64,000 nt of DNA from Hydrogenophaga sp. (GTDB lineage: Bacteria > Pseudomonadota > Gammaproteobacteria > Burkholderiales > Burkholderiaceae_C): the NCBI RefSeq assembly GCF_019635465.1, contig NZ_JAHBZK010000018.1, forward strand, positions 1 to 64,000, written 5' to 3'. Both the position numbers and the translations under genes were made by a program. Positions 9,925-20,629 of this stretch are shown in pieces (position 1 is the first letter of the stretch; each line of letters begins with the position of its first letter). The notes beneath the pieces were generated by a model. That model made no database searches and was not told where the DNA came from. It was given only the letters and a program-made list of their open reading frames with translations.

Positions 9925-11541
9925 ATGCAGCACGACAAGATCCTCATCCTCGATTTCGGCTCCCAGGTCACCCAGCTCATTGCGCGTCGCATCCGCGAAG
10001 CGCACGTGTACTGCGAGGTGCACCCCTGCGATGTCAGCAGCGAATGGGTGCGTGAATTCGCCGCGGACGGGCGACTGAAGGGGGTGGTGCTGTCGGGCAG
10101 CCATGCCAGCGTGTACGAGGTCGACGACAAGGCGCCCGATGCGGTCTACGAACTGGGCGTGCCGGTGCTGGGCATCTGCTACGGCATGCAGACCATGGCG
10201 CAGCAGCTGGGTGGCAAGGTCGAGGGCTCGCACACCCGCGAGTTCGGCTATGCCGAGGTGCGGGCACGTGGCCACACGGCGCTGCTCAAGGACATTGCCG
10301 ACTTTCACACCCCCGAAGGCCACGGCATGCTCAAGGTCTGGATGAGCCATGGTGACAAGGTCACCGAGCTGCCGCCGGGCTTCAAGCTCATGGCCAGCAC
10401 CGACTCCTGCCCCATCGCCGGCATGGCCGACGAAAGCCGGCATTTCTACGCGGTGCAGTTCCACCCCGAGGTCACTCACACGGTGCAGGGCCGCGCGCTG
10501 CTCGAGCGCTTTGTGCTGCAGATTTGCGCGACCAACCCGGACTGGGTGATGCGCGACCACATCGCCGAAGCCGTCGAGAAGATTCGCGAACAGGTGGGCG
10601 ATGAGGAGGTGATCCTGGGCCTGTCGGGCGGTGTCGATTCGTCCGTGGCCGCCGCGCTGATCCACCGCGCCATCGGCGACCAGCTCACCTGTGTGTTTGT
10701 GGACCATGGCCTGTTGCGCCTCAACGAAGGCGACATGGTGATGGACATGTTTGCCGGCCAGTTGCACGCCAAGGTGGTGCGCGTGGACGCCGCGGATTTG
10801 TTCCTCGGCGAACTCGCTGGCGTGGCCGATCCCGAGCAGAAACGCAAGATCATCGGACGTCTGTTCGTGGACGTCTTCAAGGCCGAAGCCGCCAAACTAA
10901 CCTCAAGTGGTGCTTCAACAAAAGGCGCCAAGTGGTTGGCACAAGGGACAATTTATCCCGATGTCATTGAATCGGGCGGCGCCAAGAGCAAGAAGGCCGT
11001 CACGATCAAGAGCCACCACAACGTGGGCGGTCTACCCGAGCAGCTCGGCCTCAAACTGCTGGAGCCGCTGCGCGATCTGTTCAAGGACGAGGTGCGCGAA
11101 CTGGGCGTGGCGCTCGGCCTGCCGCACGACATGGTGTACCGCCACCCCTTCCCCGGACCGGGCCTGGGCGTGCGCATCCTGGGCGAGGTGAAGAAGGACT
11201 ACGCCGACCTGCTGCGCCGGGCCGACGCCATCTTCATCGAAGAGCTGCGCTCCACCATCGAGCCCAACAGCGGCAAGAGCTGGTACGACCTGACCAGCCA
11301 GGCCTTCACCGTGTTCCTGCCGGTCAAGAGCGTGGGCGTGATGGGCGATGGTCGCACCTACGACTACGTGGTGGCACTGCGTGCGGTGCAGACCAGCGAC
11401 TTCATGACCGCCGACTGGGCGGAGCTGCCTTACAGCCTGCTCAAGCGCGTGTCGAGCCGGATCATCAACGAGGTGCGCGGCATCAACCGCGTGACCTACG
11501 ACGTCAGCTCCAAGCCGCCGGCGACGATCGAGTGGGAGTGA
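9925..11541 (+). CDS. guaA: GMP synthase (glutamine-hydrolysing)
   Basis: This 538-residue enzyme aminates XMP to GMP using glutamine and ATP. The N-terminal class I amidotransferase has nucleophile Cys85 in GICYGMQTM and the His/Glu pair in FHPEVTHT. The ATP pyrophosphatase P-loop is [11 protein letters not shown] near residue 234. The C-terminal dimerisation domain ends with the invariant [11 protein letters not shown]. An inserted loop around residues 325-335 ([15 protein letters not shown]) is longer than in E. coli GuaA; a loop here is usual in Comamonadaceae. The bases encoding that loop and the next 15 codons (about 10895-10970) are clearly more AT-rich than the rest. Confidence 0.98.
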   Translation: MQHDKILILDFGSQVTQLIARRIREAHVYCEVHPCDVSSEWVREFAADGRLKGVVLSGSHASVYEVDDKAPDAVYELGVPVLGICYGMQTMAQQLGGKVEGSHTREFGYAEVRARGHTALLKDIADFHTPEGHGMLKVWMSHGDKVTELPPGFKLMASTDSCPIAGMADESRHFYAVQFHPEVTHTVQGRALLERFVLQICATNPDWVMRDHIAEAVEKIREQVGDEEVILGLSGGVDSSVAAALIHRAIGDQLTCVFVDHGLLRLNEGDMVMDMFAGQLHAKVVRVDAADLFLGELAGVADPEQKRKIIGRLFVDVFKAEAAKLTSSGASTKGAKWLAQGTIYPDVIESGGAKSKKAVTIKSHHNVGGLPEQLGLKLLEPLRDLFKDEVRELGVALGLPHDMVYRHPFPGPGLGVRILGEVKKDYADLLRRADAIFIEELRSTIEPNSGKSWYDLTSQAFTVFLPVKSVGVMGDGRTYDYVVALRAVQTSDFMTADWAELPYSLLKRVSSRIINEVRGINRVTYDVSSKPPATIEWE

Positions 11542-11680
11542 GTCTCCCGGCGGTTCAGGCAGCCCGGCGCCATCCATCGCGCAGGCGCCAGCGCTGCGCC
11601 TGCCCGCCCTAGACTCGGCGCGCGCCGGGTGACTGAGCGGGGTGGCGGGCCACCGAGCGGCCCGGCGTTCAGGGGGACAC

Positions 11681-12721
11681 ATGCCTTACTACGCCGGTCT
11701 CAAGCGGATCAAGGACCGCGCCACGCGCATGCGCACCGTGGCCGGATTGCAGCGACTGCGCGCGGCGCTCACTGCCCAGGTGCCTGCGCGCACGGCCACC
11801 GACACCCTGTTGCTGGCCACCTGGAACATCCGGGAGTTCGACTCCGGCAAGTACGGCTACCGAGGCGAAGAGGCCTACTTCTACATCGCCGAGATCCTGA
11901 GCCGCTTTGATCTGGTGGCCATCCAGGAGGTGCGCGACGGCCTGTACCCGCTGCAGACGCTGGTGCGGCTGCTGGGCAGCGACTGGGACTACCTGGTGAC
12001 CGACGTCACGCTGGGCACCGCGGGCAACTCGGAGCGCATGGCCTACCTGTTCGATCGCCGCAAGGTGAGCTTTACCGGGCTGGCCGCCGAGCTGGTGCTG
12101 CCACGAACCGGCGCCAACGGTGCCGAGCCGGTGCAGATGGCCAGGTCGCCGTACCTCGCGGGCTTTCGCGCCGGCTGGGCGTATCTCACGCTGGCCACCG
12201 TGCACATCTATTACGGCAAAGGCGTGGCGGTCGACCCGCGGCGCCTGGCCGAGATCACCGCGTTCGGCAAGACGCTGGCGCGCTATGCCGGGCGCTTCTC
12301 CAGCGCGCCGCAGTACGAGCCCGACACCCCGCCCGCCGCGGGCAACCTGATTGCCCTGGGCGACTTCAACATCTTTGCGCGCGGCGACGTCACGCTCAAG
12401 GCCATGACCGATGCGGGCTTTGTGGTGCCCGAGGCGCTGCAGAAGGTGCCCGGCTCCAACGTCGACAAGAACAAGCACTACGACCAGATCGCCTACTACC
12501 GCGCCTTGTCGCACCTGCACCCCACCGGGCGGGCAGGGGTCTTTGATTGCTTCGAGCACGTATACCGGCTGGCGGACGAGGCCGACTACGCCAGGGAGCG
12601 CGCGAGCAAGCCCGGGCGCAGCTTCAAGGACTGGCGCACCTATCGCCTGAGCGATCACCTGCCGATGTGGATCGAATTCGGCATTGACGACGCCGACGAG
12701 TACCTGGCGTCACTGTCCTGA
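11681..12721 (+). CDS. Endonuclease/exonuclease/phosphatase family protein
   Basis: A 346-residue protein with the EEP (DNase I-like) fold motifs in order: LLLATWNIREFD near residue 45, VAIQEVRDG near 85, LIALGDFNIFA near 225, and the catalytic DH pair in LSDHLPMWIEF near 330. Enzymes of this fold cut phosphodiester or phosphomonoester bonds using a divalent metal; the substrate cannot be told. No signal peptide is seen. AGGGGG lies 5 bases before the ATG at 11681. It follows guaA after 139 bases in which no gene or terminator is seen. Confidence 0.85.
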   Translation: MPYYAGLKRIKDRATRMRTVAGLQRLRAALTAQVPARTATDTLLLATWNIREFDSGKYGYRGEEAYFYIAEILSRFDLVAIQEVRDGLYPLQTLVRLLGSDWDYLVTDVTLGTAGNSERMAYLFDRRKVSFTGLAAELVLPRTGANGAEPVQMARSPYLAGFRAGWAYLTLATVHIYYGKGVAVDPRRLAEITAFGKTLARYAGRFSSAPQYEPDTPPAAGNLIALGDFNIFARGDVTLKAMTDAGFVVPEALQKVPGSNVDKNKHYDQIAYYRALSHLHPTGRAGVFDCFEHVYRLADEADYARERASKPGRSFKDWRTYRLSDHLPMWIEFGIDDADEYLASLS

Positions 12722-12739
12722 GGCGCACGCCCGGGCTGC

Positions 12740-13519
12740 TCAGCAAAAGCTGAGGTTGGCCCGGTGGTGGCCGTTGACCACCCGCGCAGCGCCCAGCAGC
12801 TGGGGCGGCAGCTCGACAAAGGGCACGTCGGAATTGGCGAGCGCGGTGTCGATGGCTTCGATCATGTAGGAGCCCTTGCGCACCAGGACCACATCCGAGA
12901 AGTCGGTGTTGGTCATGGCCACCGGCACGAAGTCGCTGCGTTTGAGGAAGTTGACCAGCGCTTCGAGCACACCGAGGTTCTGCATGGCGCCCTTGCGGCT
13001 GTAGCAACAGTCGTTGAGCATCATCACGCCGTCGGGGCGCACCAGGTCCTGCCAGGTCAACAGGTCGCGCAGCACGTATTCGTACTGGTGACTGGCGTCC
13101 ACATAGAGCAGGTCGAGCCCGCGCCCGGCGATGCGCTGGCGCACGTCTTCGTAGGCGCTGTGGGAATCCTTGCGCACAATCTGCACGTTGGGCTGGTCGA
13201 CGAACTTGTCGATGCAGTTCTGGTACAGGCGCTCCCAGGTGGCCGGGTCGTCCAACGGGCCGCCGTAGTAATAGGCAAAAGTCTCTGGTGGCGACACCCA
13301 GGCAGGCAGGGTCTCGAAAGGCGAATAGGCCTTCTGCGAATCGGCGCTCCAGCTGTCCACCAGCATGAGTGACTCGGGCGCAAAGGTTTGCTGCATGCGC
13401 AGGGCGTTCTCGCCCTTGAGCACGCCGAGTTCGGCGATGGCGGGTTCGCGCTCAAAGGCGTTGAACACGGCCGCCAGGACCTGGTACAGACCTTCGCGTG
13501 GGGTGACGCAGACTTTCAT
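12740..13519 (-). CDS. Class I SAM-dependent methyltransferase (Methyltransf_24 type)
   Basis: A 259-residue protein with the Rossmann-type SAM site IAELGVLKGENALRM near residues 22-36, the acidic strand SLMLVDSWSA, and the post-core block LLYVDASHQYEYVLRDL with VRPDGVMMLNDC. The DASH(x)YEYV...D arrangement is typical of the Methyltransf_24 group, which includes sugar and antibiotic O-methyltransferases and many uncharacterised proteins. The ATG at 13519 gives the shortest frame consistent with the family. It is convergent with the EEP gene (18-base gap) and stands alone; the acceptor substrate is unknown. Confidence 0.8.
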   Translation of the reverse strand: MKVCVTPREGLYQVLAAVFNAFEREPAIAELGVLKGENALRMQQTFAPESLMLVDSWSADSQKAYSPFETLPAWVSPPETFAYYYGGPLDDPATWERLYQNCIDKFVDQPNVQIVRKDSHSAYEDVRQRIAGRGLDLLYVDASHQYEYVLRDLLTWQDLVRPDGVMMLNDCCYSRKGAMQNLGVLEALVNFLKRSDFVPVAMTNTDFSDVVLVRKGSYMIEAIDTALANSDVPFVELPPQLLGAARVVNGHHRANLSFC

Positions 13520-13694
13520 GGGCGATTCCAGACAGGGGGGTGGAGACTGGACAGTACGGGCAACCGTGGTCGCCCAGTCCCCGGAATAGCCCGCAGCGAG
13601 CGCCCCAGTCTCTGCGATCGGCCCACGCGCGCACCGGCTTGATCGCTTGTGAAACAATCCAGCGCGCCATCTGGCATGCACGCGGTGATGCACC

Positions 13695-14321
13695 ATGTAC
13701 CTCCCTCCGCAGTTCCAGGCCAAAGACCCGGCCATCGCCCCCGCGCTGATGCGCCAGCACCCGTTTGCGCAGCTGATCACCACCGACGACGACGGTTTTC
13801 CTTTTGTGACGCCACTGCCGCTGCACCTGATCGAAGAGGGCGAGCAACTGGTGCTGCTGGGGCACGTTGCGCGACCCAACCCACAAGCGGCCCATCTGCG
13901 GGCACGCCCGAATGCGCTGGTGGTGTTCCAGGGCCCGCACGCGTACATGACGCCGCGCGTCTACCCGGATCTGGCCCGGGTGCCGACCTGGAGCTACCTC
14001 ATGGTGCAGGCCCGGGTGGCGGCCACCTTCATCGACAGCTTCGAGGACAAGGACCGCCTGCTCAAGCACCTGATCCACGACCACGACCCGGCCTACGCCG
14101 CGCAGTGGCGCGCACTGCCCGAGGACTTCCAGCACAAGCTGATGCAGGGCATTCACGCCTTCGAACTGCGTGTGACGTCGCTGCAGTGCAAGGTCAAGCT
14201 CAATCAACACCGGCCCGAGTCGCACGCGGCGATGCTTGCCGCCTACGAGCAAGGCAACCCCGATGAGCGCGCGCTGGCCGGCTGGATGCGCCGCCTGAAC
14301 CTGACGGGCGCTGCGCCATGA
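13695..14321 (+). CDS. PaiB-type FMN-binding protein
   Basis: A 208-residue protein matching PaiB throughout: start MYLPPQF, then PFAQLITTDDDGFPFVTPLP, the GHVARPNPQ loop, and VTSLQCKVKLNQHR near the C-terminus. The family has a split-barrel FMN-binding fold; Bacillus PaiB was described as a negative regulator of sporulation and protease genes, but proteobacterial members have no proven role. It overlaps the next gene by four bases (ATGA), so the two are co-translated. Confidence 0.9.
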   Translation: MYLPPQFQAKDPAIAPALMRQHPFAQLITTDDDGFPFVTPLPLHLIEEGEQLVLLGHVARPNPQAAHLRARPNALVVFQGPHAYMTPRVYPDLARVPTWSYLMVQARVAATFIDSFEDKDRLLKHLIHDHDPAYAAQWRALPEDFQHKLMQGIHAFELRVTSLQCKVKLNQHRPESHAAMLAAYEQGNPDERALAGWMRRLNLTGAAP

Positions 14322-15019
14322 AGCGTCGCCACCTGTTGGTGGCAGCGGTCGGCTTGCCCTGGAGGGTGCGCGCTCAGCTGGCGGAGTCGTCGGTAGGGGC
14401 ATCCAGTGCTTCACCGGCGGCCTGGGGGCGCTGGCGCGCGGAGATTGGCGCCTTGCTCGCGGCCGATGAGCGCCAGGCGCCGGCCCTTGGGGGCGTGGTG
14501 TTCGTGGGCAGCTCGACCATCCGCCTCTGGCGCGGCCTGACGCACGATTTTGACGCCTGGGCACCCCATGTGCTGCGCCGCGGTCTGGGTGGTTCGCGCT
14601 TGAGCGAATGGCCCGAACTGGTGCCCTGGCTGGTCACCCGGTATGTGCCCCGGCAGGTGGTGGTGTACGCCGGCGAGAACGACATCGCCGACGGCGCATC
14701 ACCCCACGAGGTGCTGGCGGCCTATGTGCGCTTTGTTCAGGCTGTGTGGCTGGAGCGGCCCGACACGCCGATCGCCTTCGTGTCGATCAAGCCCAGTCCG
14801 TCGCGTCTGGCCCACCTGAGCGCCGTGCGCGAGGCCAACCTGCTGATCCAGACCTGGACCCTGGCCCAGGACGGCCTGGACTACATCGACGTGCACACGC
14901 CCATGCTGGACGTGGACGGTCAACCCCGGGCCGAGCTCTTCGTGCGCGACCGCCTGCACCTCAGCGCCGAGGGCTATGCGCTGTGGCGGCAGGTGATATC
15001 AGCGCACCTGAAGCCCTAG
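14318..15019 (+). CDS. Exported SGNH/GDSL-type hydrolase
   Basis: A 233-residue protein with an N-terminal signal-like segment (RRHLLVAAVGLPWRVRAQ) and the SGNH blocks: nucleophile Ser in VVFVGSSTIRLW, the block II Gly in GGSRLSEW, Asn in YAGENDIADG, and the Asp/His dyad in DRLHLSAEGYALW near the C-terminus. Members are esterases, lipases or carbohydrate deacetylases. The start overlaps the paiB-like gene. Its TAG stop (15017-15019) coincides with the left boundary of the 272-base inverted-repeat element, so the element was inserted at, or shares, this stop codon. Confidence 0.88.
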   Translation: MKRRHLLVAAVGLPWRVRAQLAESSVGASSASPAAWGRWRAEIGALLAADERQAPALGGVVFVGSSTIRLWRGLTHDFDAWAPHVLRRGLGGSRLSEWPELVPWLVTRYVPRQVVVYAGENDIADGASPHEVLAAYVRFVQAVWLERPDTPIAFVSIKPSPSRLAHLSAVREANLLIQTWTLAQDGLDYIDVHTPMLDVDGQPRAELFVRDRLHLSAEGYALWRQVISAHLKP

Positions 15020-15216
15020 GGCCTGTTCACACTATTCTTCCAAGATGCGTTGCGGATCCAAAAGGCCGTGCGCAAGGCGCGAGACGCAGACGGGCCGGTG
15101 GCCCGGCGAGGCTTCGCAACGCGGCGCATGGCCTTTCTGGCCGCAACCCGGAGGGAACGGGGTGAACACAGCGCCAATCGTCGTTGCACTCCTGGGCCAG
15201 GCGGCCAGCCTGGCCG

Positions 15217-17868
<2,652 letters not shown>

Positions 17869-17870
17869 CC

Positions 17871-18815
17871 ATGAGCCACATATACATCTACTCCCCCTCC
17901 AGCGCCGTGCGCGACAAGGCCGCGTTTCGCCGCGGCATCAAGGCATTGCGGGCCCGTGGCCACGAGGTCGAGATCGACGAAGCCGCCCTGAGCAGCCACC
18001 TGCGTTTTGCCGGGGACGACGCCACCCGCATCGCCGCCATCGGGCGTGCGGCGGGCAGCGGCGCGGACGTGGCTTTGATCTCCCGTGGCGGCTACGGCCT
18101 CACGCGCATCCTGCCGGGGCTGCCGTACAAGGCCATCGCCAAGGCCATTGGCAAGGGAACGCGCTTTGTGGGCCTGAGTGACTTCACCGCACTGCAGCTG
18201 GCCCTGCTGGCCAGGACGGGCGCCACCACCTGGGCCGGGCCCGCGCTGGGCGAAGACTTCGGTGCCGAAACCGGCCCCGACGAGATCATGCAGGCCTGCT
18301 TCGACGACCTGGTTGACGGCGTGGCCGAAGGCACGGGCTGGACCCTGCCGGCCGCTGATGCGAAGGCGCACGCGGCCAAGCCCAGGCGGCACATCCACGA
18401 CGCCGTGCTGTGGGGCGGCAATCTCAGCGTGCTGTGCGCGATGGTGGGCACACCTTACCTGCCGGCCGTCGAGGGCGGGGTGCTGTTTCTGGAGGACGTG
18501 GGCGAGCACCCGTATCGCCTGGAGCGCCAGCTCTCCCAGATGTTGCTCAGCGGCGTGATCGCGAAGCAGAAAGCCGTGTTGCTGGGTGCCTTCAACCGCT
18601 TCAAGCCTGTGCCGGGCCACGATCGCGGTTTCGGCCTGAAATCCGTGGTCGACTGGCTGCGGTCTCAGACCAAAACTCCGATCTACACCGGGCTGCCCTT
18701 TGGCCATGTACCGACCAAGGTGCTGTTGCCCGTGGGGCGGCATGTGGAGTTGCTGGTGGAGGGCCGCAACGCCCTGATGGTCTGGGGTCACGACCACCAC
18801 CACGCGCACGACTGA
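17871..18815 (+). CDS. ldcA: Muramoyltetrapeptide LD-carboxypeptidase (S66 family)
   Basis: This 314-residue cytoplasmic serine peptidase removes the terminal D-alanine from the tetrapeptide during murein recycling. The family order is clear: IYSPSSAV near the N-terminus, SRGGYGLTRIL, nucleophile Ser103 in FVGLSDFTALQ, catalytic Glu near 208 in GVLFLEDVGEHPYRLERQL, and catalytic His279 in GLPFGHVPTK. Length is normal. The ATG is two bases after the stop of the tadA fusion, so it shares that transcript. It is convergent with a small hypothetical gene. Confidence 0.93.
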   Translation: MSHIYIYSPSSAVRDKAAFRRGIKALRARGHEVEIDEAALSSHLRFAGDDATRIAAIGRAAGSGADVALISRGGYGLTRILPGLPYKAIAKAIGKGTRFVGLSDFTALQLALLARTGATTWAGPALGEDFGAETGPDEIMQACFDDLVDGVAEGTGWTLPAADAKAHAAKPRRHIHDAVLWGGNLSVLCAMVGTPYLPAVEGGVLFLEDVGEHPYRLERQLSQMLLSGVIAKQKAVLLGAFNRFKPVPGHDRGFGLKSVVDWLRSQTKTPIYTGLPFGHVPTKVLLPVGRHVELLVEGRNALMVWGHDHHHAHD

Positions 18816-18848
18816 CAGGTGGGTGCATCGCACCCTGCTTGGCGACGC

Positions 18849-19184
18849 TCAGATGCGGCGAATGCGCGAGGCGTCGATCAGCGACTTGGGCACCAGACCC
18901 TGAAACGTCGGCGAGAGGCTTTGCACGCGGTGCACGGCCAGGGCCTCGCCGTGGATCTGACTGAGCACCGCCACCAGCTCCGCTCGGGCGTACCAGAGGC
19001 TGTGCGCGTCGTGCATGAACTTCAGTCGGCGCTTGAGCGCCGGGTTCATACGTGCGCCTTCGTCACCCAGCACATCCAGCATGGCGCGACGCACCGGCTC
19101 GAGGGCGTCTTCCTCGTCGGCACGCGCATGCGGCCCGATCAGGGCCGAAATGCTGTTGCGGAGACTGGGTTTGAACCAGCGCAT
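18849..19184 (-). CDS. Small basic hypothetical protein
   Basis: A 111-residue protein that I do not assign to a known family. It is basic and mostly helical by eye (PVRRAMLDVLGDEGARM, PALKRRLKFMHDAHSLWYAR), without signal peptide or membrane helix. Coding on this strand is favoured because its codon third positions are GC-rich and it is convergent with ldcA, with a GGGTGC-ATC-GCACCC hairpin (18825-18839) between the two stops. The opposite frame covering the same region has no recognisable protein. Confidence 0.65.
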   Translation of the reverse strand: MRWFKPSLRNSISALIGPHARADEEDALEPVRRAMLDVLGDEGARMNPALKRRLKFMHDAHSLWYARAELVAVLSQIHGEALAVHRVQSLSPTFQGLVPKSLIDASRIRRI

Positions 19185-19488
19185 GGTGGATGCTGCTTGT
19201 CAAGTGATGAAACACGAAGGAAGGGCAGGATACGTTCTGGTGCATGACGATGCAATGACGCAACCCCCGATACACGAAAAAACAACATGCAAATCATGTG
19301 CTTAGTGCTCATGCTTGAGATGAAACCTTAGAAACGTAATACCTTTGCACTCGCGCACTGTTGTGTGCACGCACCGCTTGAGCGCCACCCGCGGCCGCGT
19401 GTCGTTACAGCTTGCCGCCCGAAAGCCGATGAGACAGGCCTCAAAGATCACCGTGCTCTAATCGCTTCGCCCCGGCCCGAGCGACCCC
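19185..19488. other. Non-coding region, locally AT-rich
   Basis: These 304 bases lie between the start of the small hypothetical gene and the cyclase-FHA gene. Bases about 19200-19360 are distinctly more AT-rich than the surroundings. No ORF with coding character, tRNA or structured repeat is seen; it holds two candidate promoter elements for the downstream gene. Confidence 0.6.
19315..19342 (+). promoter_or_regulatory. Possible sigma-70 promoter for the cyclase-FHA gene
   Basis: TTGAGA (19315-19320) and TAATAC (19337-19342) are separated by 16 bases within the AT-rich stretch, 147 bases before the ATG. A second candidate is GTGCTCTAATCG at 19453-19464, 24 bases before the ATG, which recurs before another signalling gene at 40315. 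Confidence 0.35.
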
Positions 19489-20433
19489 ATGCCCGACCTC
19501 ACGATTGCCTTCGTCGACCTCACTGGCAGCACCTCGGTTTTCGAGACGCTGGGGAACGACCGCGCCACCAAGGCGGTGACCAAGCTCACCCAATGGATCG
19601 GCTCGCGCGGTCAGGCCCATGGCGGCACGGTGGTCAAGATGCTGGGCGACGGCGTGCTGATGTCCTTTGCCGACAACAAGGCAAGCGTGGACGCCATGAT
19701 CCAGATCCAGCAAGAGCACGCCAAGCGGGTGCAGCAATGGCCTCCGCACCTGAAGCTCCTGATGCAGATCGGCCTGGCCCGTGGCCCGGTGGTGTGGGTC
19801 GACGGCGACTGCTTTGGCGACGCGGTCAACATGGCCTCGCGGCTGAGCGACATGGCCGGGCCGGAGCAGATTTTTGCCAGTGACACGGTGATCCACCAGG
19901 TCGAGCCACGTGCCGGTGTGCGCAGCCGCAGCCTGGGGCAGATGCGCATCAAGGGCAAAGTCGATCCGTGCGAGGTGTTTCGCATTGAGTGGCAGCTCGA
20001 CATGCAGTCCGAGTTCCTCACCATGCCGGCCGACCTGCATGCCATCACGCCCAAGGAAGACTCCGATTTCGCCGGCATCGAACTGGCCTGGCTGGACGCC
20101 ACCCGCACCTTCACGTCGGGTGACCTGCCGGTGCGCATCGGGCGTGTGCCCGAGGTGGGCTTCGTGGTGTCTGACCCGCGTGTCTCGCGCGTGCACGCCA
20201 AGATTGAACTTCGCGCGGGCAACTATGTGCTCGAGGACGTGAGCAGCTATGGCACCTGGGTGCGGTTTGGCGGCGGCGACTCGGTCGTGGCCCTGCGACG
20301 CCAGGAGGTGGTGCTGCACAGCGACGGTGAGATCGCGCTCGGTGCCCCGTTCAGCGATTTCAGCGCGCCCACCGTCAGCTTCAAGCTGGTAGACGGCAGC
20401 ATGGTGCTGGGGCGCAATTCAAGCAACGCTTGA
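19489..20433 (+). CDS. Class III adenylate cyclase domain fused to FHA domain
   Basis: A 314-residue cytoplasmic protein. The N-terminal half is a class III cyclase homology domain with metal aspartates Asp10 (AFVDLTGST) and Asp54 (VKMLGDGVLMSF). Lys50 and Asp111 fit the adenine-selecting pair, and Asn114 and Arg118 (DAVNMASRL) the transition-state residues, so the catalytic set looks complete. The C-terminal half is an FHA domain (RIGRVPEVGFVVSDPRVSR, then VHAKIEL and SYGTWVRFGG), a phosphothreonine-binding module. The pairing suggests cAMP synthesis gated by a Ser/Thr-phosphorylated partner. No kinase gene is adjacent. Confidence 0.88.
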   Translation: MPDLTIAFVDLTGSTSVFETLGNDRATKAVTKLTQWIGSRGQAHGGTVVKMLGDGVLMSFADNKASVDAMIQIQQEHAKRVQQWPPHLKLLMQIGLARGPVVWVDGDCFGDAVNMASRLSDMAGPEQIFASDTVIHQVEPRAGVRSRSLGQMRIKGKVDPCEVFRIEWQLDMQSEFLTMPADLHAITPKEDSDFAGIELAWLDATRTFTSGDLPVRIGRVPEVGFVVSDPRVSRVHAKIELRAGNYVLEDVSSYGTWVRFGGGDSVVALRRQEVVLHSDGEIALGAPFSDFSAPTVSFKLVDGSMVLGRNSSNA

Positions 20434-20470
20434 GCGTCGTCGCAGTGCGCTGAGCGCGCTGTCTGCCCAG

Positions 20471-20570
20471 TAATTCGCCTGGCAATGCGCCTGGCCAATA
20501 CGCCCTGAAATACGCCCTGAAATACGCCCTGAAATACGCCCTGAAATACGTCCGGTGATACGCCGGGTGA
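20471..20570. repeat. 12-bp tandem repeat array
   Basis: Four perfect head-to-tail copies of AATACGCCCTGA occupy 20497-20544, with degenerate copies on both sides (AATTCGCCTGGC and AATGCGCCTGGC before; AATACGTCCGGTGA and TACGCCGGGTGA after). It lies between the cyclase-FHA gene and the acylase gene, ending about 60 bases before the acylase ATG. Its unit is a multiple of three but it is not inside a convincing gene. Confidence 0.85.
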
Positions 20571-20629
20571 CAGCGTACGACGCAGGCCCTTATCCTCGGG
20601 CACCCATCTGAGCCGAGGAGACAAGCCCC

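Noticed and set aside
18825..18839. Terminator between ldcA and the small hypothetical gene
   Set aside because: GGGTGC-ATC-GCACCC can pair but no T-run follows on either strand, so it was not listed as a terminator.
20497..20570. CRISPR-like array
   Set aside because: The 12-base units are directly adjacent with no spacers; it is a simple tandem repeat.
20247..20624. Small minus-strand ORF encoding FQGV repeats
   Set aside because: It arises from the 12-base tandem repeat and from the mirror of the cyclase-FHA gene; no start site or conserved part is visible.
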